A DNA stretch of 64,000 bases from Tillandsia leiboldiana. Lineage: Eukaryota > Streptophyta > Magnoliopsida > Poales > Bromeliaceae. Of the stretch, positions 21,652-33,833 are shown piece after piece. The stretch is taken from positions 4,025,210-4,089,209 of the forward strand of contig CM055077.1 in assembly GCA_029204045.2 (NCBI GenBank), written 5' to 3'. The number at the start of each line of letters is the position of its first letter. The stretch's first letter is position 1. The notes beneath the pieces are model-generated. The model saw nothing but the letters and a program-made list of their open reading frames with translations. It did no database searches and was not told the DNA's origin. The translations under genes were made by a program, and so were the position numbers.

Positions 21652-23113
21652 CTCAGTTTAATGACATGGCAGTCAATTGAATATGGCTTGTTTAGTTCAT
21701 TGACATGATGGTCGAATGGGTATTGGTAACTCAGTTTAACATGGCGGTCGATATGAGTATGGGTAGCTCAGTTTAGTGACATGCGCGGTCGATATGAGTA
21801 TGGGTTACTCAATTTAGTGACATTGCGGTCGATATGAATATAGGTCGCTCAGTTTAGTGACATAAGGTCCATATGATATGCGTTGCTCAGTTTAGTGACA
21901 TGGCGGTCGATATGAGTATGGGTTGCTCAGTTTAGTGACATGACGGTCCATATGATATGCGTTGCTCAGTTTAGTGACATGGCGGTCGACATGAGTATGG
22001 GTTGCTCAGTTTAGTGACATGGCGGTCCATATGATATGCGTTGCTCAGTTTATTGACATGGCGGTCGATATGAGTATGGGTTACTCAGTTTAGTGACATG
22101 GCGGGCGATATGATACGCATTGCTCAGTTTATTGACCTTGCGGTCGATATGAATATGGGTTGCTCAGTTTAGTGACATGGCGGTCTATTTGATATGTGTT
22201 TCTCAGTTTAGTGACATGACGGTCGATATGAGTAAGGGTTGCTCAGTTTAGTGACATGTCGGTCGATATGAGTATGGGTTACTCAGTTTAGTGACATGGC
22301 GGTCGATATGATATGCGTTGCTCAGTTTATTGACATGGCGGTCGATATGAATATGGGTTGCTCAATTTAGTGACATGGCGGTCGATATGAGTATGGGTTG
22401 CTCAGTTTTGTGACATGGCGGTCAATATGAATATGGGTCGCTCAGTTTAGTGACATGGCGGTCTATTTGATGTGTGTTGCTCAGTTTAGTGACATGGCGG
22501 TCTATATGATATGCGTTGCTCAGTTTATTGACATGACGGTCGATATGAGTATGGGTCGCTCAGTTTAGTGACATGGCGGTCCATATGATATGCGTTGCTC
22601 AGTTTATTGACATGGCGGTCGATATGAGTATGGGTTGCTCAGTTTAGTGACATGGCGGTCAATATGATATGCGTTGCTCAGTTTAGTGACATGGCGGTCG
22701 ATATGAGTATGGGTTGCTCAGTTTAGTGACATGGCGGTCCATATGATATGCGTTGCTCAGTTTATTGACATGGCGGTCGATATGAGTATGGGTTACTCAG
22801 TTTAGTGACATGGCGGCCGATATGATATGCGTTGCTCAGTTTATTGACATGGCGGTCGATATGAATATGGGTTGCTCAGTTTAGTGACATGACGGTTTAT
22901 TTGATATGTGTTGCTCAGTTTAGTGACATGGCGGTCGATATGAGTATGGGTTGCTCAGTTTAGTGACATGGCGGTCGATATGAGTATGGGTTACTCAATT
23001 TAGTGACATGGCGGTCGATATGATATGCGCTGCTCAGTTTATTGGCATGACGGTCGATATGAATATGGGTCGCTCAGTTTAGTGACATGGCGGTCGATAT
23101 GAGTATGGGTTGC
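21652..23113 (+). repeat. 39/40-bp minisatellite array, plus orientation
   Basis: About 37 head-to-tail units with consensus GTGACATGGCGGTCGATATG / AGTATGGGTTGCTCAGTTTA (40 bp), often alternating with a 39-bp variant (CCATATGATATGCG in the middle). The first units are more diverged. Conserved features are TGACATGGCGGTC and GCTCAGTTTA. The same unit on the opposite strand forms 37714-38719. It is not a CRISPR array: there are no unique spacers. Confidence 0.95.
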
Positions 23114-24074
23114 TGTACATAACCGACACTAAGATCAGGTAGCATTCCGTCGTAGACAAAAATATGTTTGAAAGAAAAATATTTTTGAGTTTTAAAAAAT
23201 ATGGGTTTATTTTGGTTTATTTTGAAAAATATGGGTTTATTGAAGAATATGAGTTTGTTTTGAAAAAAATATATATTTTTGGTGTCATTCGGGCGCCCAT
23301 GCGGGTTTTCACCCGATACCTTCCCCTAACTTTTGCCTGTGAGTTCGAATTGTGTATTCTCACAGCGGGGATCCCATTTTTGCCTGTGGGGTTATACCAC
23401 AGCCGGGAATGGTTTTTTTTTTTTCTTTTTTTTCTTTTTTTTTTTGTTTTGTTTTTTTTTTCCTTTTTTTTCCTTTTTTTGTTGTTTTTTTTTTTCATTT
23501 TTTTTTTGTGACATTTTCTTCAAATTTCTAATCGATGCATTTTGACCATAAAAACAACAATGATCGCATTTTTTTTTTCACGAACCCCTTGGTAACTTTT
23601 TCTCAGTTGAGTCGGTGACGATTACTCCTCTTAAAGGAAGCTCCGATTGGAGGGATTATAATTGTCGTGCCACGAGAAAATATCAGCCTATCAAATACCG
23701 ACGATTTTTTTTTTTTTTTTTTTGACTGGTTCTTCGAAAATATGAGCTTGCCTTTGAACACCATCCTTTTGGATGTAGGTGAGTACGTGAGCTGTTCACC
23801 TACGGGTTGGTGAAGAGGATTGGGTATGCCCCCATTAGATTATTTTTTCGAGGTTGCAGCTGATGAATTGACCATATTATGTGCATTATTGGGAAAGGGT
23901 AGTAAAGGTAATCATGCCCCTAGTAAAAGTAACAATGTTCATATATGTTGGTGCTATTTTCTCGATGTAAGCATTAGGATTTACCTTTACCGCTTTTTTT
24001 TCTTTTTTTCTTTTTTTTTATATATATTAAAGTTCTCAAAGATGGAAGGAGAAGTTAGGTCCCACCGGGCGTGC
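23114..24074. other. Unclassified AT-rich segment with poly-T and hairpins
   Basis: No gene is recognised. Bases 23160-23280 are A/T-rich near-repeats (AAAAATATGGGTTTATT). Bases 23335-23415 contain GTGAGTTCG...CTCACAG and TGTGGGGTTATACCACAG hairpins. Long T runs lie at 23411-23511 and 23706-23723. Open frames across the T runs are low-complexity and not credible as proteins. Confidence 0.6.
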
Positions 24075-24610
24075 CATTTTGTCTGCGATCTCGAATGACT
24101 CATTTCGCGCGGTTCCTCTTTTTTCGGGATTCCCGTGGGATGGTATTCACGATTCAGATGAATATTTATATGTGGATGGGTATATGTGGATATCAGGTTT
24201 TGCGGATCCATGAATTCCAATAGACGCAAACATCTATTGTTAATTACCCCCGTGTGATTGGGGCACCTTCGATTAAGAGACCTTTATGAGAATGATAGAA
24301 TAAATCGTATCCTAATGATTGACCAAATCCTAAGTATATGTGTTAGGATTTAGCTGGATTTGAAATTGACTTGATCCCGATTATATGTGTTGAGGACTAG
24401 TCGACATTAAACTCTAATTATATGTGTTAGAATTTAATTGGGTTCAATTGGCTCTAAATATATGTATTAGACTCCAATTATATTTGATTCCATATTTGGC
24501 GTATGTTCCAAAGTGGAGAGACCAAACCCCAAGGATATGTATTGAGGTGGGTCGGATTTGTTGCTACTCGAAAGTAGGAGTTCACTAAGTCTTATATGTA
24601 TAGTCCAACT
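24075..24610 (+). repeat. Dispersed repeat block A (inverted copy at 45180-45715)
   Basis: About 540 bp match the complement of 45180-45715 with minor differences. Shared landmarks are GTGGGATGGTATTCACGATT, GTGGATGGGTATATGTGGAT and CCTAATGATTGACCAAATCC. The right part is a series of short palindromes of the type CCTAAGTATATGTGTTAGG, spaced about 45-60 bp. Parent element unknown. Confidence 0.8.
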
Positions 24611-24779
24611 AAGGACTGAAACATTTCGTTTCTATGAATATCAACATAGCGGCGATAGCGCATGTGATGTTCGAAGTCATGTCTGATTCGGATGTTGTGT
24701 TGTAGCCAATCGGTAACGTGACTGACGGAGAATTTGTTAGCTTCTCTAGGCTTTGATGCAGGCCAATTTCCCGACGTAT

Positions 24780-25403
24780 TGAAATTGAACATAACCGTTC
24801 GATTTTTTAACATATTTTCCTGACGTATTGAAATTTAAACATAAATGTTCAATTTTGAAATTTGAACATATTTAATTTAAAATTTAAATACAAACATATT
24901 TTCCCGACGTATTGAAATTTGAACATAACTATTCAATTTTGAAATTTGAACATATTCAATTTTGAAATTTAAAATTTAAAATTTGAATATATATAACCAT
25001 ACTCCCTCAACATATTGAAATTTGAACATAACCGTTCAATTTTAAAATTTGAACATATTCAATTTTAAAATTTGAATTTTAAAATTTGAACATATCCTTT
25101 CAATTTTAAAATTTAATTTTGAAATTTGAAATTTAAAATTTGAATATAATAATTTCCTCAACGTATACAAATTTGAACACCCATATTCCCATTTCCTCGC
25201 CAACCCCTTAACAAATCCCAACAAACCCCACGCGATATTTCTCTGCCACTCCCCACTATAAATAGAGAAAATAGAAAGAATAAAAGGAGAGATTTTTGGT
25301 CTGAAGGAGAACAACACAAACCCACCGCAAAAAAAAAAAAAAAAAACAACTTCCTCCCAAATTCCACCACATATCGTATATTCCCACAACGCAATATTCC
25401 ACG

Positions 25404-25436
<33 letters not shown>
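24780..25436 (+). repeat. Promoter-like repeat block B, left copy, running into the assembly gap
   Basis: It matches 39480-40230 on the same strand. It has an AT-rich series of AAATTTGAACATATTCAATT-type units, then a TATA box CTATAAATAG (25256-25265), then a conserved leader (GGAGAGATTTTTGG) and poly-A that runs into the N block. The layout resembles the promoter and 5' leader of an unidentified element. Confidence 0.7.
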
Positions 25437-25536
25437 NNNNNNNNNNNNNNNNNNNNNNNNNNNNNNNNNNNNNNNNNNNNNNNNNNNNNNNNNNNNNNNN
25501 NNNNNNNNNNNNNNNNNNNNNNNNNNNNNNNNNNNN
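25437..25536. other. Assembly gap (100 N)
   Basis: Exactly 100 N residues follow a long poly-A run. The round number suggests a placeholder for a gap of unknown size. The outer left arm of repeat X2 probably lies within it. Confidence 0.98.
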
Positions 25537-25546
25537 GTTGTATTTA

Positions 25547-28500
25547 TGTTCACGCCCCGGGGCGATACTGCGCCCGGCTCGCCAACAGATCCGCCGCCCA
25601 TACGGGAAGCCCCGTATAGGCGTAGCGACTAACCTGCAAGGAAACATCTACACTAGCAGATATCAGAGCTGAAAGAGAAAAGCTGGATAAAATACATAAA
25701 ATAAAACTACATCTCACAAATATACAGACCAACCTCCCAGAATACAGGAGTCTCTCAGAAAAGCAGGAAAGGAAGGTACAACTCAAAACCTCACTACAAA
25801 AGTCACTCGACATAACACCACCAAAATAGTACAGGGGTACATCTACTCACACACTGAAAATGACAGGAGGGGATCTATCTCGCGACGCCCTTACCTCGGT
25901 CAGAAGGAGCTGGATCAGCAACAAGAGCTGCAGGAACCGGAGCAGAAGTCCCTGGGGAGGAAAACACCACGACGGGTGTGAGAACTACATCCCACAGTAG
26001 TTCTCAGTGGGTGCCGCCAACAAGCCCGACGGTCTGCCCACTAAGTCTACCAGAGGCAAAAGTAACATATGCAGTGCTATAAGGAAAGCTGGGGAAAGTA
26101 ATCTACAGCTACTATGCCTCTATCTAGATGCTCAACAGTGGAACAGAAAGAACATAATGCCACAACTAACTCTCTCCCTGATCACCCAATCAAAACTGAC
26201 TGCCACATCGGGTCCAGTCAAACCTGCGCCAACCTACTGCCGTTACGTCCCGGAGGAGCGGACTTACGTAGGGCGTCCATGGCTGCCAACAAAAGCACAG
26301 CCAGAGGGACAAATGCAACACAACAAGTCGCTAAAGAACATCTCAAACTCACGCCGGTACAACAACCCGGTCTCGCCTACTCCGGAGTGGCACTCGAGGG
26401 GAGCGACCCGCTCGAGTCAAGTAACCCAAAGTATCACTGTAAAGTATCTCTGTAAAGCTCAAATGTGGCTCATGCAGGCTATGATCCAATCCTCGATCAA
26501 TAAGATCGACTACCAAACAAATCACTGACTCACTCACTGGCTGGAATCTACACAGCTGAAACTCACTGTCTCTCTGACAGTTTCCAAGAACCCAGATCTA
26601 CCATCACTATCACTCCCAAAGAAATCAAAATCTACAGACTGCTATCAACTCCACTCGGTCCCCAGACACGAGTGCAAATGCATCCCACAACCCCCGACCT
26701 CTCGGCCCACAACTCGGGCGAGGAAAAAGCTAAGTCCATAGTGAAATGAAGTATCGTGATGTGGAATGTCTAGAGCAGTAAAAACCTAGCCCAAGTTGGA
26801 GTTTTTCTACAGACTGGCTGAACATGATACATATGACAGGGGTGCTAGGTCAAATTCCAAGATTCATTACTTAACATAGAGTAGGAATCAAAAGATTCAT
26901 CAACTGATATACAAGATACAACATACAGTTTTACACATGCTAATACTCCAATTTCTAACATGCATGATCCTACACACATAGAATTAGTACACAGTCCAGA
27001 GTTCTTGGAAGCAAGGTCACCCACCTGAAAGTGCTAACTGCCCGGAATCGTACAGCTGAGAAAGCCCAAAACAGACAAATCACAGATCCCACCAATCCAA
27101 CAACACGGTAGAAGTGCTCACAACCTCCTGGGTACAAACATACACCAAAATTACACTTAATCCACACAAAATCCAAAATCCCAAAATCTGTGGTGAACAG
27201 TCCCATTCACACGAAATTTTCACACTGAAAAACTTCCTCCAAAAATTCCAATAAAAATATGACGGCGATCCTCGCGAAGAAGAGTAGATGTCGATAGAGT
27301 CCTGAAACGTCGAATTCGATGTCCGGATGAGGAGATAAAATCCGACAAGTAGGTGCTGTCCAAATCAACCAACAGTCGCAAAGGGGGTTTAAAAATGTAC
27401 CCAGAACCCAAGAAAAGCTCGGATCCAGAAAAAGTGTCCAACACGGAAAATGTAGATTTACCTCTTACGAAAACCGTCACCGCAGAAATCGTCCAAAAAT
27501 AACGTCGGGGTAGCCCGGTAGACCTCCCAGACTAAACTGCGACGAAAATGGGCCTCCAAAAGTAGATCGTCGCTCCGCACCCGATGCAGAAGTCGCCGTC
27601 GTCGCGGCCTCCAAAAATTCTGAACTTTCGCCGGAAGATGCACAAGAGGGAGAGGAAAGAAAATTTGGTACAGGCTCAGGGGCTAAACTCTTGGGAAAAA
27701 GCTTCAAAAACGAGCCCCAAGGGGCCTATTTATCGGCTCACCCGAAATCAGCCCAAAGACAAGTCAAAGGGGCTTCGGGCCCAACTTTCGGGCGCCCGGA
27801 ACATTCGGGCGCCTACAGTGTTGGGCCCGGCCCAACATGTGCGCGCCCGGATTGATCCGGTGCCGCCACGTGTCCCCCCCCGAACAGGGGACAGCGGTGC
27901 GGGGCCACCCGATGGCCGCCCACGTGTCCGGCCCCCGCGCTCCCCTGCCGAGCCGGCGCACATGCGCCCACCAATCATGGCGCGCCACGTTAGCGAGGTC
28001 CACGGCGGAGACCACGGGCCGCGGTTCACGGCGGCCCACCGGGTCGCTGCGCCCGCCAACCAGCGGGCGACACGTGCCCCGGCGGGTCATCGTGCGCCGT
28101 ACCCGGCGCGGTCCACGCGCTGTCGCCGTGTGCGTTGACCCGCCAACCGGCGTCTGCCACGTGGCACTGTGCCGCGTCGCATACTGCCAGGTGCGTAGGA
28201 CCGACCAACCAGAAGAAGCCACGTGGCCCGCCCCGGTCCACTGCACCAACCGCGCGCCCCCGTGGACCAAGCCGCGTGAGCCCGCCAATGGGCAGCCCGC
28301 CACGTGTCCAGGCGCCGGTCCATGCACCAGCGCCAAGCTCTGTGGACCGAGCGGTATGCGCCGCCCAATCAGAAGCTTGCCATGTGGCATGGGGCTGGTC
28401 CACGGCTGTTCCCATGCACCGAAATGCGCGAAAAACTTCCGGAGTCCGTTTTTGGGCATCCGGACTCAGAATTTAACAAGCAAATAGCCGTTTTCAAGCG

Positions 28501-28714
28501 TTTTTCCGTGCTGAATCCATTTCCGACCTCTATTGGGCCTAATTCTTTTCCGAAATTTCGGCAAACTCAGCCGAAGGCCTACACAGCTAATAATAACACA
28601 CAGGGTCCATCTGTGGCATCCCATTGATGCACCATGGGCCAGATACACCAACACTGGGTGCTCCAACAGGTGGATTCATCGGAAGAACGCTGCATGGGAA
28701 CCAGGGCCACTACA
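25547..28714 (-). mobile_element. Gypsy family 2, 3' LTR
   Basis: On the minus strand it runs from TGTAGTGGCCCTGG to GGGGCGTGAACA; an extra base changes the usual GTGACA end. The TATA box region (27726-27735, minus) reads CGATAAATAG, one base different from the intact box in the 5' LTR. CACGTG boxes lie at about 27868, 27922, 28158, 28220 and 28302. Overlapping GC-rich open frames are not genes. Confidence 0.92.
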
Positions 28715-28724
28715 TCCTCCCCCA

Positions 28725-31700
28725 CTAAAAGGATGTTTCGTCCTCGAAACAAAGTAAGGTAGAACAGGCGTACCTCAACCAGTAGTCTCGAACAGAAAAA
28801 GGGTAAGCAGATCTCATCTCTGTCTCTAGCTCCCAAGTAGCCTCTCGCTCTTCATGATTGCTCCACAAGATCTTCACATACGGAATGGTCCGGTTGCGCA
28901 ATTCCCTCACCTCACGAGCAAGAATCCGCAACGGCCGCTCCTCGTAAACCAGGTCCTCACCGATCTCCAAGGGAGTGAAGTCAACCACATGCGATGGATC
29001 AAAGACATATCTCCTCAGGGCTGAGACATGAAAAACATCGTGTACACCGGCCAAACGTGGAGGAAGAGCAACTCTATAAGCCACAGGGCCTACCCTCTCA
29101 AGTACCTCAAAGGGTCCAACAAAACGGGGACTAAGCTTCCCACGCACTCCAAATCTCCGGACCCCTTTCGAAGGCGAGACCTTTAAGAATACATGGTCAC
29201 CAATCTGAAACTCTAGGTCTCGCCGTCGAGTATCTGCATAACTCTTCTGACGACTCTGGGCCACCTCAAGGTGTCGATGAATAACTCTGACTTTCTCCTC
29301 AGCCTCCAAAAGAAGATCTGGTCCCAAAGTCCTCCTCTCACCCACATCACTCCAATACAAGGGTGACCGATACTTGCGTCCATACAACGCCTCAAACGGA
29401 GCCATCTGGATGCTCGCCTGATAGCTGTTGTTGTACGCAAACTCAACCAAAGATAAGTGTCGGTACCACCCCCCCTCCAAAATCCATAACGCACGCTCTC
29501 AGCATATCCTCGAGGGTCTGTATAGTGCGCTCAGACTGGCCATCAGTCTGTGGGTGGAATGCAGTGCTGAATCTGAGCTGGGTCCCCAAAGCTGACTGTA
29601 AACTCCCCCAGAATCGTGACACAAACCTCGGATCCCGATCAGAAACAATCGACGCAGGTACCCCGTGCAGCCTCACTATCTCGTCCAAATACAACTGTGC
29701 CAGACGCTCCAATGACCAATTCATCTGAACAGGCAAGAAATGTGCAGATTTGGTGAGTCTATCAACAATAACCCAAATCGCGTCGGCTCCACTCTGCGCT
29801 CTCGGCAGCCCTGTAACAAAGTCCATGGTGATGTGGTCCCATTTCCACTCGGGAATTGGAAGACTTTGTAACTTGCCAGCAGGAACCCGGTGCTCTGCTT
29901 TCACTTGCTGGCAAGTTAAACAGTGAGCCACAAATCTTCCAACGTCCCGCTTCATTCCGGACCACCAAAAATGTGCCTTGAGGTCCTTATACATCTTAGT
30001 ACCACCAGGATGAATGGTATAAGGTGTATAATGGGCCTCTCCCAAAATCTGGTCTCTGATCTCTGAATCCGAAGGCACACACACTCGGTCCCTGTACCGC
30101 AGTACTCCCGAGCTATCCACTGTAAAATCCCCTATAAGATCTGCCTGAATCTATGATCTAATCCTTTCCAAGTGGGGGTCCTCACTCTGCGTCTCCCTAA
30201 TCCTGTCCAACAGAGTGGGCTGCAAGACCATAGACATCAGTCTAGCAGAGACCCCAGGGGATACAACCTCAATCTGGAGTCTCCTCAACTGCTCAATCAG
30301 CGGGGCCTGCTGTGTGACCAACATGCTCAAGCTCTGCACTGACCTCCGACTCAAAGCATCTGCTACCACATTGGCCTTGCCGGGATGATAAAGGATACTT
30401 ACATCGTAATCCTTTAGTAACTCCAACCACCGGCGTTGCCTCAGGTTCAGCTCCTTTTGAGTAAACAGATACTTTAAGCTCTTATGATCCGTGTAGATCT
30501 CACAATGCTCACCGTAGAGGTAATGCCGCCACAGCTTCAATGCAAACACCACAGCTGCCAGCTCTAAATCATGAGTAGGGTAATTCTTCTCATAATCCTT
30601 TAATTGCCGTGAAGCATAAGCAATTACCCTCCCATGCTGCATCAAAACACATCCCAATCCGCTGTGAGAGGCGTCACTATAAATCACGTAACCATCACCC
30701 ATCACTGGCAGTGTAAGAACTGGTGCTGAAATCAGTCTCCTCTTCAGCTCCTCAAAACTCCGCTGACACTGCTCAGTCCAAATGAACCTCATCCCCTTCC
30801 TAGTCAAACAGGTCAGGGGAGTAGAGAGCTTCGGAAAGCCCTCTACAAACCGACGGTAGTAGCCTGCCAAGCCCAGAAAGCTCCGGACCTCCGTCACCGT
30901 CGTCGGTCTCGGCCAATCCCGAACTGTATCAATCTTCGTCGGGTCAACTGCCACCCCTGCGGCTGATACCAAGTGGCCCAAAAATGCAACCTCCCGAAGC
31001 AAAAACTCGCACTTCTTAAGCTTGGCATACAGCTTCTTCTCACGTAGAAGCTGCAGCACTATCCTCAAGTGCTCCTCATGATCCACATCGCTCCGGGAGT
31101 AGATCAAGATGTCATCAATGAACACAACCACAAACAAGTCCAAGTACGGCTGAAATACCCGGTTCATCAAATCCATGAATGCAGCTGGGGCATTAGTCAA
31201 GCCAAACGGCATAACCGTAAACTCATAATGCCCATACCGGGATCGAAAAGCCGTCTTAGGGATATCCTCGGCCCTCACCCTCAACTGGTGGTAACCTGAC
31301 TGAAGATCAATCTTCGAAAACACTGTGGCTCCCTGCAACTGATCAAATAAATCATCTATCCGTAGAAGAGGGTACTTGTTCCGGATGGTCACTTTATTCA
31401 ACTCCCGATAATCCACACACAAACGAAGCGACCCATCCTTCTTCTTCACAAATAAAACTGGCGCTCCCCACGGAGAAACACTAGGCCTGACAAAGCCTTT
31501 ATCCATAAGATCCTGAAGCTGGGCCTTCAACTCCCTCAACTCGGCAGGTGCCATCCTATAAGGCGCCTTTGAGATTGGTGCGGTTCCCGGTACCACATCA
31601 ATCACAAACTCCACCTCCCTCTCCAGCGGCATAGTCGTCAACTCAGGGGGAAACACATCTGGGAACTCGCGGACAACAGGAATATCCTCGAGTCCCAGTG

Positions 31701-32281
31701 CCGCTGTAGGCACCTCCACAATCGTCGCTAAGAAAGCGGTGCAGCCTCTACTAATCATCCGCCTAGCCCTCGCCGAAGAAACAGTCATCGCGAAGAAGGT
31801 GCTCTGGCAGCCTCTGAAAACGAACTCCTCCTGTCCAGGCTCGCGGAGGGTCACCGTCCTCTCTCTGCAGTCTATAATAGCAAAGTACCTCGACAACCAA
31901 TCCATGCCGAGCACGACGTCGAAATCCTAGAGCTGCCGCAAAACAAGCAAGTCTGCCGGCAAAATCCAGGATCCCAACTGCACAAGGCAATCCCTACAAT
32001 ACTCCTCGACATGCAAGACATGATCTGGTATCTGAACCTCTAATGCATGCGATAAAGAAACTACCTCTATACCATGAAGGGATGCAAATGCTCTACTGAT
32101 AAAAGAGTGCGATGCACCGGTATCAAAGAGAGTACGAGTACGAACTACAGAAATCAAAATAATACCTGCGACGACATGCTCTGCTGTTGTAGCATCCTCT
32201 ACCTGAGCGGCATAGACTCGACCGCTCGGCGCCGGGGGATGTCGCTCTGGCTGTCGCGAGGACGATGAAGCAAAGTCTGGC
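28725..32281 (-). pseudogene. Gypsy family 2 pol polyprotein, interrupted
   Basis: Order on the minus strand: aspartic protease (active-site motif LFDTGASHSF near 32090), reverse transcriptase (YPLLRIDDL; catalytic FIDDILIYS near 31110), RNase H (IYSDASHSG and YTDHKSLKYL, 30680-30480), integrase (zinc-binding H-H-C-C region 30050-29900, then DDE core with TMDFVTGLP and IVSDRDPRF), and a C-terminal GPF/chromodomain-like region (WELETEM near 28830). Breaks are TAG at about 31927 between protease and reverse transcriptase, TAG at about 30150 before integrase, and a one-base frameshift in a G run near 29475. The final stop overlaps the polypurine tract. The single TAG stops look like C-to-T changes. 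The element would need helper proteins to move. Confidence 0.92.
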
Positions 32282-33535
32282 CTACCGGAGGCCGCCGAAG
32301 CACGCCCTCGCGAAGTGACCGGTCTGCCCGCAACGGAAGCAGCGGCCCTGACTCTGCGGGCACTGGGCCGGTGGGTGCGGTCCTCCACAAATGACACAAC
32401 GATCAGGGCGCGGCTGCCGCGAAGTCTGCTGCTGCTGCGAAGACTGCTGCTGTCGAGGTGGTCGACGCTGCTGCTGCTGCTGCTGCTGCTGGGACTGACG
32501 AGATGCCCCAGATCTCTGCCGCCCCTGATACCCCCGTCCCTGAGAGTGAAAACGGGGAGGTCTTGGGGGTCCCTGTCTACTCGACTGCCCCTCCTCAAAC
32601 AGCGCCGGGCGCTTTGCCCCAGGAGTCACTACGGGGGCTGGAGCCACCTCTGCCATCACGACCTCACCACTCTCCACATACAGTGCCTGCTCCATCGAGG
32701 CCTCCAAAGTCTGTAATCTGAGGGAGCGGACCAACTGATAAATGTCCCGACGCAACCCTCTCTCGAACATGTAGATCCGGTGGGTCTCATCTCTGGCCAC
32801 GTGGGGCATACAAGCTAACAGCCGATTGAAATCGGCTATGTACGCGTGTACGGGCCTATCTCCCTGGCGGAGATTCCTCAGCTGCTCCTCCAAACTCTGT
32901 CGAACACTCTCGGGAAAGAAGGCCCCAAGAAGCATACCGCGAAACTCTGCCCAAGAGATAAACTGGGTCCCAGGCGGACCTGCGGGTCGCACACGCCGCC
33001 ACCATGCCTCGGCGTTGCTCTCCAGAAAATGAGTAGCCAACAAAACACGAAACCTCTCATCAATAAAAAGGCTCTCGAAATGGCGCTCCATGGCCGTAAC
33101 CCAAGACTCAGCCGCCCACGGCTCAGCACTCATTCCCGAAAAGCGGGGTGGATCAAACTTGCGAAACCTCAACAAAAGACCCACCAAAACCTGCTGCTCT
33201 GCCAAAGTCAAAGATCCCGTCGTCCCAGACGGTGGCCTACTGGAAACTGGCTCAGCCGGAACTGCTGGTGCAGGCTGCACAACCGAGGGTGCCACAACAG
33301 GGAAAGAAGGCACCGGTGAACTCTCAGGGGGTACTACCACCGGCTGCGCTCTCTGCTCCAACAAGAGCGTCAACCGACTCACAGCCTCCTCCTGGCGTCG
33401 AGACGCCTCAGCCAACTGTGCCATCTGGGCACGGAGCTCCAAAACCTCGCTCTGCTGTCCCTGCCCTGAGTCCTCCTGCTCGGGCTCAGAGGACGAAGGC
33501 TGCGAACGCGTCACCATCGAGCGTCGAGGAGGCAT
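32282..33535 (-). CDS. gag: Gypsy family 2 gag, full-length open frame
   Basis: The frame has about 417 residues from the ATG of MPPRRSMVTRS; upstream in-frame codons lie in the leader, so this start is preferred by comparison with family 1. The protein has a Gln/Glu-rich N-terminal coiled-coil-like segment, the capsid domain (KFDPPRFSG, ERHFESLF, NLRQGDRPV, YMFERGLR), a Gln/Arg-rich linker and two Cys motifs, CVICGGPHPPAQC and the CCHC knuckle CFRCGQTGHFARAC. It ends soon after the knuckle. Pol continues in another frame, whereas in family 1 gag runs into the protease leader in one frame, so a small indel near 32290 rather than programmed shifting may have separated them. Confidence 0.88.
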   Translation of the reverse strand: MPPRRSMVTRSQPSSSEPEQEDSGQGQQSEVLELRAQMAQLAEASRRQEEAVSRLTLLLEQRAQPVVVPPESSPVPSFPVVAPSVVQPAPAVPAEPVSSRPPSGTTGSLTLAEQQVLVGLLLRFRKFDPPRFSGMSAEPWAAESWVTAMERHFESLFIDERFRVLLATHFLESNAEAWWRRVRPAGPPGTQFISWAEFRGMLLGAFFPESVRQSLEEQLRNLRQGDRPVHAYIADFNRLLACMPHVARDETHRIYMFERGLRRDIYQLVRSLRLQTLEASMEQALYVESGEVVMAEVAPAPVVTPGAKRPALFEEGQSSRQGPPRPPRFHSQGRGYQGRQRSGASRQSQQQQQQQQRRPPRQQQSSQQQQTSRQPRPDRCVICGGPHPPAQCPQSQGRCFRCGQTGHFARACFGGLR

Positions 33536-33812
33536 CCCCACCTGAGGGACAAGGCAAACAGTCAGAACCCAAATCATCTCTCGACCCAATCTAGCGAAAG
33601 TCAGAAGGCATGTCCCCCTTCCCGAAGTACTATGTTGTCTGCAGCCAACATAGTTGCCACCGAAGGAAGACATGTCAATCGCTCACCCCGAACCACTCGG
33701 GAGAGTTAAAAATCCAATCAGGACTCTCGCTAAAATCACGGCTCTCACGCGAGTCATCCTAGGGTTCAACCACAAGCCTAGGGTTCCTAAGTCCTCCAAG
33801 ACCTACATCCTA

Positions 33813-33825
33813 GGCTCTGATACCA
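33813..33825 (-). promoter_or_regulatory. Primer-binding site of gypsy family 2
   Basis: TGGTATCAGAGCC on the minus strand, eight bases inside the 5' LTR end (spacer GATTAGAG), complementary to the 3' end of plant initiator tRNA-Met. The leader TAGG follows. Confidence 0.85.
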
Positions 33826-33833
33826 CTCTAATC

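Noticed and set aside
21652..23113. CRISPR-like regularly spaced repeats
   Set aside because: Units are contiguous with no unique spacers, there are no cas genes, and the setting is eukaryotic.
25042..25647. 201-aa and 147-aa minus-strand frames across the N block
   Set aside because: They run through 100 unknown bases, poly-A and LTR sequence, so they are artefacts of translating N.
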